From a virus, in the IMG/VR virus record IMGVR_UViG_3300008050_000236, positions 1 through 27,605 of that record: DNA of 27,605 nucleotides; one strand, written 5' to 3'. Below, piece by piece: positions 1 to 6,403 of the stretch (position 1 is the stretch's first letter; each line of letters begins with the position of its first letter). The position numbers and the translations under genes were made by a program. The notes beneath the pieces are model-generated. The model searched no databases, was not told the origin of the DNA, and saw nothing but the letters and a program-made list of their open reading frames with translations.

Positions 1-949
1 CCCATTTTTCTTTTTTTGCAGTTGCGGTCTTTAGTTCATTCGCATATTTTCCGAAAAGCTTTTCATTGCCTGTCGCGAAAAGGACCTCGACCATGTTTGT
101 TCGTGTGAGAAAAAAAGAAAACAATTGAACCTGATCTCCACCTTTTCCGCGTTTTAGGGCGATGACATACTCAATAGCACTATATCTGTCAAAGAATCGA
201 ATTAAGTTCTGATAACTTCCGTGAATATGTGTTCCAGATTGACCGTCAAGGTTGCCCGTGGCCTTGTTGCGAGATCTGCCTTTTAAAACCTTTAAACTTG
301 CTGGTACTCCGTCTTTGCCCCTGCCAGTGGGATCGAAAGCAATTATGTCCTCGATTGGCAAACCGGTGGGGGTCTTCTGGTTCACTTGTTTTCCAAAAGT
401 CAAGGCAGCGAGGAAACCCTCAAAAACAAATCCTGCAGGAGATTCACTAAAATTGCGAAGTATGGCGGCGAGCGATTCTAAGAGGATAAGTGAGGAGATC
501 ATTCTCCCCGGAGATCTTATGGCGGAGGAACTCTCAAAAGGTTTAAACAACTTGTCAAATTTCTTTTTGATGTCCGTCTCTGCACCAGCAGCTTTCAATA
601 CAAACTTCTCTATTCTCTTAAAGTCTGCAGAGTTTGGGTCGCCCCAAGATTCATTTGGTGTAAACTTAGGGAGAGGAATTGTCACACTGTCACCAGATTC
701 GTCTTCGGTTAGTACTGGTGTTCCTTTAACCTCTCTCTTTCTTTGTGCCTCGCCAAGTTCGAACTCACTGAAGAGACTCTCGTACAGTTCTTCTTCGTCT
801 TCTTCCTCATCCACATCCCCTTTGGGGCGGAACTTAGTTGCATCGGTACTGCCATATATGGACTCAACACCGCCAACATTTGTTGGGTCGTCCATTGGTC
901 CGCCGACGATTTCATTAAAAAGTTCTTCGATTAGTTTATTCTTGTTCAT
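1..949 (-). CDS. Hypothetical phage protein, N-terminal part (possible PD-(D/E)XK nuclease-like); runs off the left edge
   Basis: The frame is open from ATG 949-947 to the window edge, about 316 residues, with no stop. A clear ribosome site (GGAG) lies 7 bases before the ATG, and the start overlaps the amidase stop by 14 bases, so it is the next gene of the lysis-end operon. The N-terminus (about 1-95) is acidic with an EEEDEEE run and looks disordered. The body has a hydrophobic stretch near 150-165, then AGFVFEGFLAALTFG (about 172-186), PIED (about 198-201) and ASLK (about 217-220). The E...D...SLK spacing resembles a PD-(D/E)XK nuclease core. That is inference from a motif only; a virion or prohead protein is also possible. 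The C-terminus is outside the window. The reverse-strand open frame over this region is a shadow of this gene. Confidence 0.75.
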   Translation of the reverse strand, partial: MNKNKLIEELFNEIVGGPMDDPTNVGGVESIYGSTDATKFRPKGDVDEEEDEEELYESLFSEFELGEAQRKREVKGTPVLTEDESGDSVTIPLPKFTPNESWGDPNSADFKRIEKFVLKAAGAETDIKKKFDKLFKPFESSSAIRSPGRMISSLILLESLAAILRNFSESPAGFVFEGFLAALTFGKQVNQKTPTGLPIEDIIAFDPTGRGKDGVPASLKVLKGRSRNKATGNLDGQSGTHIHGSYQNLIRFFDRYSAIEYVIALKRGKGGDQVQLFSFFLTRTNMVEVLFATGNEKLFGKYANELKTATAKKEKW

Positions 950-1739
950 CCTTGATCTCCTCGATGACTTTTGCTAGGTCCAAACATGCAGGGTCTGTCT
1001 TGTTGTCTGTCACGTGATAATGACAGATGACACCCTTGAAGGAACTCGCCTTGATTACTCCTCTAATTAGTTCGCCATTGGCATTTGGGAACTCTAAAGG
1101 CACATTATAGAATTTGGTGAGTGATTTTATAAGTTGTTTAAGTGCCTCGACTTGCACATCGTAGAAACCGAGGTGTTCTGGAAAGGTTTTTCCATGGAGC
1201 TGAGATGCAGGAGCAAGAGGTCTTCTTGGGTCGTACTTCTTCGCATACTTCATATAAACAGCATTACTGATTTCAATACCGATGCTCTTTGAATTTACCC
1301 CGCGAGCATGCCAACCAACATGGTTTGTGTCCATTAACTGATGAATGGTGCCGTCGTTGTTGATGCAGAAGTGTGCTGAGAGTCCTCGTTGACCGAGAAC
1401 CTTTGCACACTGCTCTGAACTGAGGCAACCATCCCAGTGAACAACGATCTTATCGACATTTTGCTTTCGATTGCCTTTGATGAATTTGTACTGATCTGAC
1501 TTGCACATCAAGGCACCTGGTTGTGTCCACAACTCCACCTTGTCCCAACTGATATCAACATCAACATCGCTGCATACAATGTTTTTTGATGGTTTCTCTG
1601 GTTCAGGTTCTGGTTCTGGTGTTGGTTCTCTACTTTGAACCTCTTCTTGAAACTCTGTGCTAGATTTTAAGGTCTTTTCTTTTTTCTTTCCGTGCAACAG
1701 GGTCAATATCGCATTAATTATTTCTATTATTAACTTCAT
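936..1739 (-). CDS. N-acetylmuramoyl-L-alanine amidase (Amidase_2 / T7-lysozyme-like endolysin)
   Basis: 267 residues. This should cleave the bond between N-acetylmuramic acid and L-alanine in peptidoglycan at lysis. The Amidase_2 domain covers about 95-265. Zinc ligand candidates are H101 (VVHWDG), H240 or H242 (ICHYH) and D249 or C252 in NKTDPAC; GWHAR (142-146) and IGIEISNA (153-160) are typical family blocks. The N-terminus (1-15) is a hydrophobic, signal-anchor-like segment followed by a lysine patch and a PEPEPEPE linker (about 40-50). This suggests a signal-arrest-release or membrane-tethered endolysin rather than a purely cytosolic one. The ribosome site GGAGG is 9 bases before the ATG. 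The start overlaps the preceding single-TM gene by 26 bases, which fits a lysis cassette. Virion-associated use is an alternative. Confidence 0.85.
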   Translation of the reverse strand: MKLIIEIINAILTLLHGKKKEKTLKSSTEFQEEVQSREPTPEPEPEPEKPSKNIVCSDVDVDISWDKVELWTQPGALMCKSDQYKFIKGNRKQNVDKIVVHWDGCLSSEQCAKVLGQRGLSAHFCINNDGTIHQLMDTNHVGWHARGVNSKSIGIEISNAVYMKYAKKYDPRRPLAPASQLHGKTFPEHLGFYDVQVEALKQLIKSLTKFYNVPLEFPNANGELIRGVIKASSFKGVICHYHVTDNKTDPACLDLAKVIEEIKDEQE

Positions 1740-2145
1740 TTTTGACCACCTCCTTCTTAAACTTATTGTAATACATCAACTGTTGTGAGGCATCTTCCCA
1801 CGAATCAATTGTCAAGTATGACTTGTAGATATCCGGATAAGACTTTACGAACTTTTCCATCACTTGGCGCTTCCAGGTTGCCAGGTCGTGCTCGTCTTCG
1901 TTCTTGATTCTCTTGATCGCTTCTTCACTGACACCGGATGCACGCATGGTGATGTACCCAGTTTCCAGAGAGGTAATCAAGCGACTGTACACAGTGAACA
2001 TGAACATGAGAATCTCGTTCTCCACGACGAATAGAGGTCGGTTACGCATCTGGAATATAATCTGCAGTGCCTCCATTGTTCGCTGAAACAACATCCCGAA
2101 GAAGAAGCACCCCAAACCAATTAAAAATACTACTGTCGTGTTCAT
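1714..2145 (-). CDS. Single-TM membrane protein of unknown function next to the amidase
   Basis: 143 residues. Residues 4-20 form a clear N-terminal membrane segment (VVFLIGLGCFFFGM region), followed by a hydrophilic, mostly helical body with several Trp and Tyr. Ribosome site AGGGAG lies about 6 bases before the ATG. It is the first gene after the promoter/terminator element at 2165-2210 and overlaps the amidase start by 26 bases, so the two should be co-translated. Position next to the endolysin makes a holin or spanin-like lysis role plausible, but the sequence does not match a holin or spanin family that I recognise. A virion membrane-contact protein is equally possible. Confidence 0.7.
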   Translation of the reverse strand: MNTTVVFLIGLGCFFFGMLFQRTMEALQIIFQMRNRPLFVVENEILMFMFTVYSRLITSLETGYITMRASGVSEEAIKRIKNEDEHDLATWKRQVMEKFVKSYPDIYKSYLTIDSWEDASQQLMYYNKFKKEVVKNEVNNRNN

Positions 2146-2164
2146 TCAAACTCCCTGTAAACAA

Positions 2165-2205
2165 AAAAACACTGCAAGTCCATTATACAACATTGCAGTG
2201 TTTTT
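2165..2205 (-). terminator. Rho-independent terminator after the acidic repeat gene, with a promoter -10 box in its loop
   Basis: Perfect 12-bp inverted repeat: AAAAACACTGCA and TGCAGTGTTTTT at 2165-2176 and 2194-2205, with a 17-nt loop. On the minus strand the descending arm runs into a T-tract (T7 to about 2163). It lies 22 bases after the stop of the acidic repeat gene and before the single-TM gene, so it can end the upstream transcript. The loop holds TATAAT, the -10 box of the overlapping promoter. Confidence 0.75.
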
Positions 2206-2210
2206 GTAAA
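2182..2210 (-). promoter_or_regulatory. Sigma70-type promoter inside the terminator (drives the lysis-end genes)
   Basis: TTTACA (2210-2205), 17-bp spacer, TATAAT (2187-2182). The spacer contains one arm of the terminator hairpin, the -10 is in the loop and the expected start point (about 2175) is in the other arm. Transcripts starting here cannot form the hairpin, while read-through transcripts can. The next start codon is at 2145. Confidence 0.7.
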
Positions 2211-2227
2211 GTGTTTTCTGTTTGAAA

Positions 2228-2890
2228 CTACTGGTTCAAGCGGTCCATGACACGTTGAGTGATTTCAGCAACGAGTTCGTCGAGGTTGGAAGTGCCTTCG
2301 GCCATTTCAACTTCTTCTTCTTCGTCACCCATCATTTCAGCATCGTCTGCTGCGGTTTCCATGTCGTCCATTGCTGGCTCTTCCATGTCGTCCATTGCTG
2401 GTTCTTCTTCAGCAGTGTCAGTAACATTGACATCAATGCCGGCAGCGGAAAGGGCACTGGCAAGAGCATCTAAAAGTGCACGTGCCTGGTCTGCCATGTC
2501 TTCACCTGCTGGTTCTTCCATGTCGTCTAACGCAGGTTCTTCGATAGCATCTTCTGCTTCAAGACCCATGTCTTCGTTAGTTGCTTCAACAGTTTCTTCT
2601 GCTTCGTTCACTTCTTCAGTGGACTCGTTAGTTGCCTTGGCGGCCTCTTCAACAGTCTCTTCTGCTTCTGTGATTTCTTCAGTTTCTTCGTTGGTTGCTT
2701 CAGCAGCTTCTTCGATGGCTTCTTCGCCTTCGTTAGTTGCTTCTGCTGCTTCTTCAACAGTTTCTGTCTCTTCTGTGATTTCTTCTTCCTCGTTCACTTT
2801 TTCGTCCAAGAAGGATTCGGAAAGTGGAGCGAGGTTAGCTAATCCCATGAAACGACGAACTGTTGATTCGTTTAAAAGTTTCTTACTCAT
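2228..2890 (-). CDS. Very acidic repeat-rich phage protein, possible prohead core/scaffold type
   Basis: 220 residues. The N-terminus (LLNESTVRRFMGLANLAPL, residues 5-23) is an ordered, basic-hydrophobic segment. After it comes a long Glu/Ala/Thr low-complexity region with the unit EEAAEATNE repeated and varied about four to five times (about 45-110). Then come EPAxDDMEEPA repeats (about 120-185), a short helix DQARALLDALASALSAAG, and a C-terminal helix LDELVAEITQRVMDRLN. Ribosome site GAGGAG lies about 8 bases before the ATG, and a strong terminator follows. Acidity, helices and repeats recall T4-type prohead core proteins such as gp67, but this is analogy, not homology that I can show. The Ser-rich open frame on the other strand is only its shadow. 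Confidence 0.75.
   Translation of the reverse strand: MSKKLLNESTVRRFMGLANLAPLSESFLDEKVNEEEEITEETETVEEAAEATNEGEEAIEEAAEATNEETEEITEAEETVEEAAKATNESTEEVNEAEETVEATNEDMGLEAEDAIEEPALDDMEEPAGEDMADQARALLDALASALSAAGIDVNVTDTAEEEPAMDDMEEPAMDDMETAADDAEMMGDEEEEVEMAEGTSNLDELVAEITQRVMDRLNQ
2357..2404. repeat. 24-bp tandem repeat, two copies, inside the acidic gene
   Basis: The 24-bp unit at 2357-2380 is repeated at 2381-2404 with one mismatch, and a diverged third copy lies near 2510-2530. It encodes the EEPAMDDM repeats. With the upstream ATNE-encoding repeats it shows the gene grew by in-frame duplications. Confidence 0.8.
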
Positions 2891-2996
2891 AGTACTATTC
2901 TCCTCTTGATTATTTTTAAATCGATTTTTTCAAGATATACCCTGCAGAGTGCAGAATAACTCTTGTAATTAGTGTTATAGATCCGAAAAACCCCAT

Positions 2997-3287
2997 TTAT
3001 TTGACTGAAACGGCGTTTCGCAACCTCTTCTTCATCTTGGTGACTGCCATTTTTTCAATTTGATGAACCCTCACACAAGTTATCCCCAAGCGGTCACCAA
3101 CTGCCTGCAGTGTTAGGCCGCTGGGATTATTGTCTACCGCGACCATGCAGCAGTTCAAATCTTCTTCGTGGTTCATCCACATCTCACATTCTGTATTTGG
3201 GCACGAGACACCGTGTTCCTTGCATTTCGTTATGCATTCTTCCTCCTTTTGCATTTCCGGTTCTTCATAAATGCTGAATTTAAACAT
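2997..3287 (-). CDS. Small Cys-rich protein with sigma-70 region 4-like helix-turn-helix
   Basis: 96 residues from ATG 3287, chosen because GGAGG lies 6 bases upstream; a longer upstream in-frame start lacks a ribosome site. The C-terminal half (LTLQAVGDRLGITCVRVHQIEKMAVTKMKKRLR, about 58-90) follows the sigma-70 region 4 pattern (LTLqeIGdrlGvtreRVrQIekkAlkKLR), which contacts -35 elements and the RNA polymerase flap. The N-terminal half has cysteines at 18, 22, 29, 34, 46 and 47, which could bind zinc. Regions 2 and 3 are absent, so it is not a full sigma factor. It may redirect the host polymerase or act as a promoter-specific activator or anti-sigma-like factor. The start overlaps the upstream gene by 8 bases. 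Confidence 0.75.
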   Translation of the reverse strand: MFKFSIYEEPEMQKEEECITKCKEHGVSCPNTECEMWMNHEEDLNCCMVAVDNNPSGLTLQAVGDRLGITCVRVHQIEKMAVTKMKKRLRNAVSVK

Positions 3288-3651
3288 CTTCTTCCTCCGA
3301 ATCAATAAGATCGAAGATATTTTCAATGTCTTCTGGAGATAGGGCGAATTTTCTATCTATCGCATCCGCCTCATCTCTTTGCTTCTTTATCATTCTTCTA
3401 CTCCTCTTGGAGTCTACCTGCCTGTCCTCTTTGTATCTTGCGATGAAGGAGTTGATGTCCTTGTCGTCGTCGATGAAACCGTGGACAATGGCGCGGAAGA
3501 ATTCGGTCTTTGTCAACTTCTCATATTCAAGTTTCATGATCATCCTGACATAGACCGAATCTTGACTGTCGATATATAAGGATGGGAACATCCTCCTGTT
3601 CAGCCAACCATATTCTTCTTCAATTATTTCTTCTTTCTTTTCGTCAGTCAT
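3280..3651 (-). CDS. Hypothetical acidic phage protein
   Basis: 123 residues, unrecognised function. It is rich in charged residues, with a conserved-looking core (EEYGWLNRRMFPSLYI, then SVYVRMIMKLEYEKL and FFRAIVHGFI) and an acidic C-terminus ending LIDSEEEDV. It is predicted helical, with no membrane segment or catalytic motif visible. The ATG lies 3 bases after the IMP dehydrogenase stop, with AGGAT as a weak ribosome site, and its end overlaps the sigma-like gene. That arrangement suggests translational coupling of the three genes. The SPEDIENIFDLI tail could be a short binding peptide; this is speculation. Confidence 0.75.
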   Translation of the reverse strand: MTDEKKEEIIEEEYGWLNRRMFPSLYIDSQDSVYVRMIMKLEYEKLTKTEFFRAIVHGFIDDDKDINSFIARYKEDRQVDSKRSRRMIKKQRDEADAIDRKFALSPEDIENIFDLIDSEEEDV

Positions 3652-3654
3652 GAT

Positions 3655-4677
3655 CTATCCTAAGATGTGTGGTTTGCTCTCTGCTAAACCTGCAGATGTC
3701 TGATTGACGAAGGTTGCAGTCAAGCGGAGTTGATTGAGGTTCTGGCAACCACTGTAGGACAAACCACTTCGTAGACCGCCTGCGATGTCTTCCATGACAT
3801 CAACAACACTACCCTTGTAAGGCACAGTCGTTGACACACCCTCGACGACAGAAATCTTGTTCCTCCAAGAATTTTGAGCATCGCTTGATGCCATTCCGCG
3901 ATAAACTTTTCGTTTGAAACCAGTCCTCTCGTCGGTGATGACTGACCCTGGAGATTCATCTGTTCCTGCCAGAAGAGAACCGACCATTACCAAGTCTGCT
4001 CCGGCAGCGATTGCCTTAACAATATCACCACTGCCCCGGATGCCTCCGTCTGCAATGAGCATTGCAGATGCAGCGGATTTAGCACACTGCATAATGGAAT
4101 CCAGCACAGGTAGGCCGTGTCCAGTTCTCGTCCTTGTACTGCATGCTGCTCCGCCGCCGACACCAACCCGAATGCTATCTGCACCCCAATTAGACAGATC
4201 TTCGTATGCCTCTGAAGTTGCAACATTGCCTGCCATAATGTGAATGTCGCCGCTAAAGCGGCCTCTCATGACACCAATCGCTCTTTTGACCAGCTGGTGG
4301 TGACCGTGAGCAACGTCGATGCATAGCACCTCTGCTCCTGCACCAATGAGTTCGTCGGCACGTTCAAGAAAGTCACCTGTTGCACCGATGGCAGCTGCTA
4401 TCGGGTGCTCTCCAAGAGAAGCGGCAACCACCTCTTCAACCATTGCCGCCTGCTCGCCGATTGGGCAGCAGCGATGTAAAACACCGAAGGTACCCATGTG
4501 ACTTAGGGCAATTGCCATGTCCGTTCCAACAACAGTATCCATAGGGGCACCGATAATTGGCAGGTCCAAGGTAATCACCTTGTCGAGCTCGGTCGTGATA
4601 TCCACATCGGATCTACTGGTGACATCTGAATATTTCGGTACGAGCAATACATCATCATATGACAGAACTTTTCTCAT
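3655..4677 (-). CDS. guaB: IMP dehydrogenase / GMP reductase family TIM-barrel enzyme without CBS domains
   Basis: 340 residues. The family oxidises IMP to XMP (IMPDH) or reduces GMP to IMP (GMPR), both in purine nucleotide supply. N-terminus SYDDVLLVPKYSDV and IGAPMDTVV are typical. The catalytic loop reads GVGGGAACSTRTRTGHG with C179 as the predicted nucleophile, and the phosphate-binding DGGIRGSGDI is at 210-219. The flap RGMASS (260-265) and EGVSTTVPYKGSVVDV (279-294), plus the end TSAGLAESKPH (328-337), look more like IMPDH than GMPR. The two CBS regulatory domains normally inserted after the first strands are missing, so the length matches GMPR. Allosteric control through CBS should therefore be absent. 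Ribosome site AAAGGGA. It lies in an operon with dUTPase and Dam. Confidence 0.85.
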   Translation of the reverse strand: MRKVLSYDDVLLVPKYSDVTSRSDVDITTELDKVITLDLPIIGAPMDTVVGTDMAIALSHMGTFGVLHRCCPIGEQAAMVEEVVAASLGEHPIAAAIGATGDFLERADELIGAGAEVLCIDVAHGHHQLVKRAIGVMRGRFSGDIHIMAGNVATSEAYEDLSNWGADSIRVGVGGGAACSTRTRTGHGLPVLDSIMQCAKSAASAMLIADGGIRGSGDIVKAIAAGADLVMVGSLLAGTDESPGSVITDERTGFKRKVYRGMASSDAQNSWRNKISVVEGVSTTVPYKGSVVDVMEDIAGGLRSGLSYSGCQNLNQLRLTATFVNQTSAGLAESKPHILG

Positions 4678-4943
4678 TTTGATTCCCTTTCAACTATTCG
4701 TTGTTCAAAATCTTTTACAACCTGCTGTGCACTGGACCAACAGTCCGGGCAATATAGATTGACTTTACTCTCTTCGTTTCTCACCACGACATTCCAAGAC
4801 ATCACTTGTTTTTTATCTTGCCTGTCAAATTCTAAACCGCAAGCAAGACACTCTTCCGGAAGCATATCAAACAGACCCAACTTTTCCTTGTAGTCCTTTT
4901 GTGTCTGTTTGTGAGTTTTTTTGTTCTTGAGTTTCCGGACCAT
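4674..4943 (-). CDS. Small zinc-finger-like protein
   Basis: 89 residues from ATG 4943; a GTG one codon earlier is also possible. The ATG overlaps the Dam stop (TGATG), and the end overlaps the IMPDH start by 4 bases. The N-terminus is very basic (VRKLKNKKTHKQTQKDYK). Two CxxC pairs, C32/C35 (ECLACG) and C65/C68 (YCPDC), would form one zinc ribbon separated by a short strand region (SWNVVV). The function is unknown. Basic charge and zinc ribbon suggest nucleic-acid binding, but this is inference. Confidence 0.75.
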   Translation of the reverse strand: MVRKLKNKKTHKQTQKDYKEKLGLFDMLPEECLACGLEFDRQDKKQVMSWNVVVRNEESKVNLYCPDCWSSAQQVVKDFEQRIVERESK

Positions 4944-5422
4944 CACATCACCGCTAACTTTGGTGGGTTTTCAACAGGGTGACCTGCACCAGTATTGAAT
5001 ACGAGGACTGCAGATGGAAACGGTGCGGAGTGCTTGCCGCCGCCGAACTTGAGGCGACCCTTGATGAGGCGGATCTCATCTGCCTTCATCGCATACTTGT
5101 GCCAATATTTAGTGTCGGTACGTGCAGGGATGAGCATAACGACAGTTGTGTCCTTTTTGAGACTCTCATCATATGCCTTCTCAAACCAACGACCAATTCC
5201 CCTGCCATAGGGAGGGTTGACAAACACCTTGTTGCCGCCCCAGTCTTGGGAAAGACCGTCATCTTCTGGTGTGAAATATTTTGAGCACAGGGCATTGTGA
5301 CTCTTTGCACAAGGGTCTAGTGTGAATGCGAACTGCGAGTCTAGTTTACGAAAAAATTCTCGCGGTGTGGCCCACTCCATACTCTTGCTGCTGAATAATA
5401 CTTTTGCATCATGCTTTTTCAT
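4943..5422 (-). CDS. dam: Phage DNA N-6-adenine methyltransferase (Dam-type, PF05869-like)
   Basis: 159 residues from ATG 5422, chosen because GGAGG lies 6 bases upstream and the ATG overlaps the dUTPase stop (ATGA). It should transfer a methyl group from S-adenosylmethionine to N6 of adenine in DNA, which can protect phage DNA from host restriction. WATPREFFRKLDSQFAFTLD (17-36) with LDPCA (35-39) and the catalytic NPPYG (69-73) are the family hallmarks; C-terminal AVLVF fits the last strand. Length is normal for the compact phage form, with no target recognition domain. No cognate restriction enzyme is nearby. The target site cannot be read from sequence. Confidence 0.9.
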   Translation of the reverse strand: MKKHDAKVLFSSKSMEWATPREFFRKLDSQFAFTLDPCAKSHNALCSKYFTPEDDGLSQDWGGNKVFVNPPYGRGIGRWFEKAYDESLKKDTTVVMLIPARTDTKYWHKYAMKADEIRLIKGRLKFGGGKHSAPFPSAVLVFNTGAGHPVENPPKLAVM

Positions 5423-5967
5423 TGTTTTCCTCCGTTCAATGATGTCGTCTGGCCTAGGTTCTTCTTTTTCCATGCTGCATATTTTTCTTTCAGTTTCTTG
5501 GCCTCTTTCGCATTGTCGGTGGAACCCAATGCACCATCGGCGCGATCACTGATTGTGATTGGATACCAGTTATAAAGATCCTTGCTGTGAGTTTCTAGTG
5601 CTCGGAAGTGAACAACAGGAACCATCACACCTTGTGCGATCTTGGTCTGAGGATCAATGGTTTGTGCTTCTGTTCCCACGTTGTGCAGGTTGACGAACAC
5701 TTCGCCGTCGTAACCAGAGTCAACAACACATGCACCGACGAGCAGACTTCGCTTTGCAGCAACACTGCTTCGGTTCTTAATCTCAATCATGTATCCGTGT
5801 GGTACACCGAATCGGTATCCCGTCGGTAACACTGCAGACTTGCCAGGTTCAACAACAACCTCTTTCCCGTTTGCGGGGTTAAAGAACAGGTCCAAACCTG
5901 CATCCGATGGGTTTGCCCTTTCTGGTGGGTGGGTGTCTTCTCTAATTCTTGCATATTCTAAAATCAT
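5419..5967 (-). CDS. dut: dUTP diphosphatase (trimeric dUTPase)
   Basis: 182 residues. It hydrolyses dUTP to dUMP and pyrophosphate, keeping uracil out of DNA and feeding dTMP synthesis. All five trimeric dUTPase motifs are visible: DAGLDLF (22-28), NRSSVA (65-70), GACVVDSGYDGEVFVNL (78-94, catalytic D83), KIAQGVMVPV (109-118) and the glycine-rich RADGALGSTD (142-151). Motif 5 departs from the usual RGxGGFGSTG. A 30-residue Lys-rich C-terminal tail extends past motif 5 and is unusual. Ribosome site AAGGAG is 5-6 bases before the ATG. A strong promoter lies just upstream at 6061-6089. Confidence 0.93.
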   Translation of the reverse strand: MILEYARIREDTHPPERANPSDAGLDLFFNPANGKEVVVEPGKSAVLPTGYRFGVPHGYMIEIKNRSSVAAKRSLLVGACVVDSGYDGEVFVNLHNVGTEAQTIDPQTKIAQGVMVPVVHFRALETHSKDLYNWYPITISDRADGALGSTDNAKEAKKLKEKYAAWKKKNLGQTTSLNGGKQ

Positions 5968-5976
5968 ATTTTCTCC

Positions 5977-6213
5977 TTAATTTATATGTTCTTTTCCATC
6001 CAACTGTCTCAACTGCAGCCATTCCAACATATCAAAGGATCCGCAGTAAGTCACTATTATATCATAACTTGTTTTTGCATATTTGTCAACAAGTTCTTTA
6101 ATGATACCCTCTGTTGTTGATGTGTCCCTTATTGTGCGTCGTTCCTCTATTTTTAATTTTGAGTTGTGGATGACGACAATCGTGTCGAAGTTAGCCTTGA
6201 GTTTCGTTTTCAT
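5977..6213 (-). CDS. Hypothetical small phage protein
   Basis: 78 residues from ATG 6213; an earlier in-frame start at 6261 would overlap the upstream gene by 71 bases, so the shorter form is preferred, though neither has a strong ribosome site. The sequence alternates strands and helices (FDTIVVIHNSKLKIEERRTI, then IIKELVDKYA, then YDIIVTYCGSFDMLEWL) and looks like a small folded alpha/beta protein. No motif is recognised. Its 3' half carries the promoter for dUTPase. Confidence 0.6.
   Translation of the reverse strand: MKTKLKANFDTIVVIHNSKLKIEERRTIRDTSTTEGIIKELVDKYAKTSYDIIVTYCGSFDMLEWLQLRQLDGKEHIN
6061..6089 (-). promoter_or_regulatory. Sigma70-type promoter upstream of dUTPase
   Basis: TTGACA (6089-6084), 17-bp spacer, TATGAT (6066-6061), lying inside the coding part of the preceding small gene. 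It is about 95 bases before the dUTPase start. -35 is perfect and -10 is 5/6. It could drive the dUTPase-Dam-IMPDH operon. Confidence 0.6.
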
Positions 6214-6400
6214 TTTTTTGAGCAACTTTTGCTTCCTTCTTCTTTGATCTGCGGATGGCACGTTTGAATTTTAATATCATTTCCCTTTTCCAATTGACAG
6301 ACATGTCCTCTTCGGAAAGTTCAACTGCATCCAGTATCATTTTAATCTCCCTGCGAGAAAGATACAACTTCTTTAAAAAAGGTGGTGGTCGATTGTCCAT
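6191..6400 (-). CDS. Hypothetical small basic phage protein
   Basis: 69 residues, function unknown. It starts 3 bases after the DnaE polymerase stop, with a GGGG-type ribosome site inside the polymerase end. It is helical and charged: LSRREIKMILDAVELSEEDMSVNW, then a strongly basic stretch KFKRAIRRSKKKEAK. No catalytic or metal motif is visible. The basic helix could contact nucleic acid, but this is only a charge-based inference. Confidence 0.65.
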   Translation of the reverse strand: MDNRPPPFLKKLYLSRREIKMILDAVELSEEDMSVNWKREMILKFKRAIRRSKKKEAKVAQKNENETQG

Positions 6401-6403
6401 GTG

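Noticed and set aside
160-195. TTGACA in the left-edge gene with TATGTC 17 bp later
   Set aside because: The -10 matches too poorly and no gene start follows in the window.
252-977. Long plus-strand open frame of 241 codons
   Set aside because: It is Ser/Leu-rich and mirrors the minus-strand gene at 1-949, which has a ribosome site and a protein-like composition. It is an antisense shadow.
1105-1133. TATAAT with TTATAA at 17 bp inside the amidase gene
   Set aside because: The -35 matches only 3/6, so it is too weak to list as a promoter although the -10 is perfect.
2259-2909. Plus-strand open frame of 216 codons, Ser-rich
   Set aside because: It is the exact shadow of the acidic repeat gene; Ser/Ala runs come from reversed Glu/Ala codons.
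2942-2954. CTGCA-GAG-TGCAG palindrome between the sigma-like gene end and the acidic gene start
   Set aside because: Stem of only 5 bp with no T-run. The rest of the 106-base gap shows no convincing promoter or terminator.
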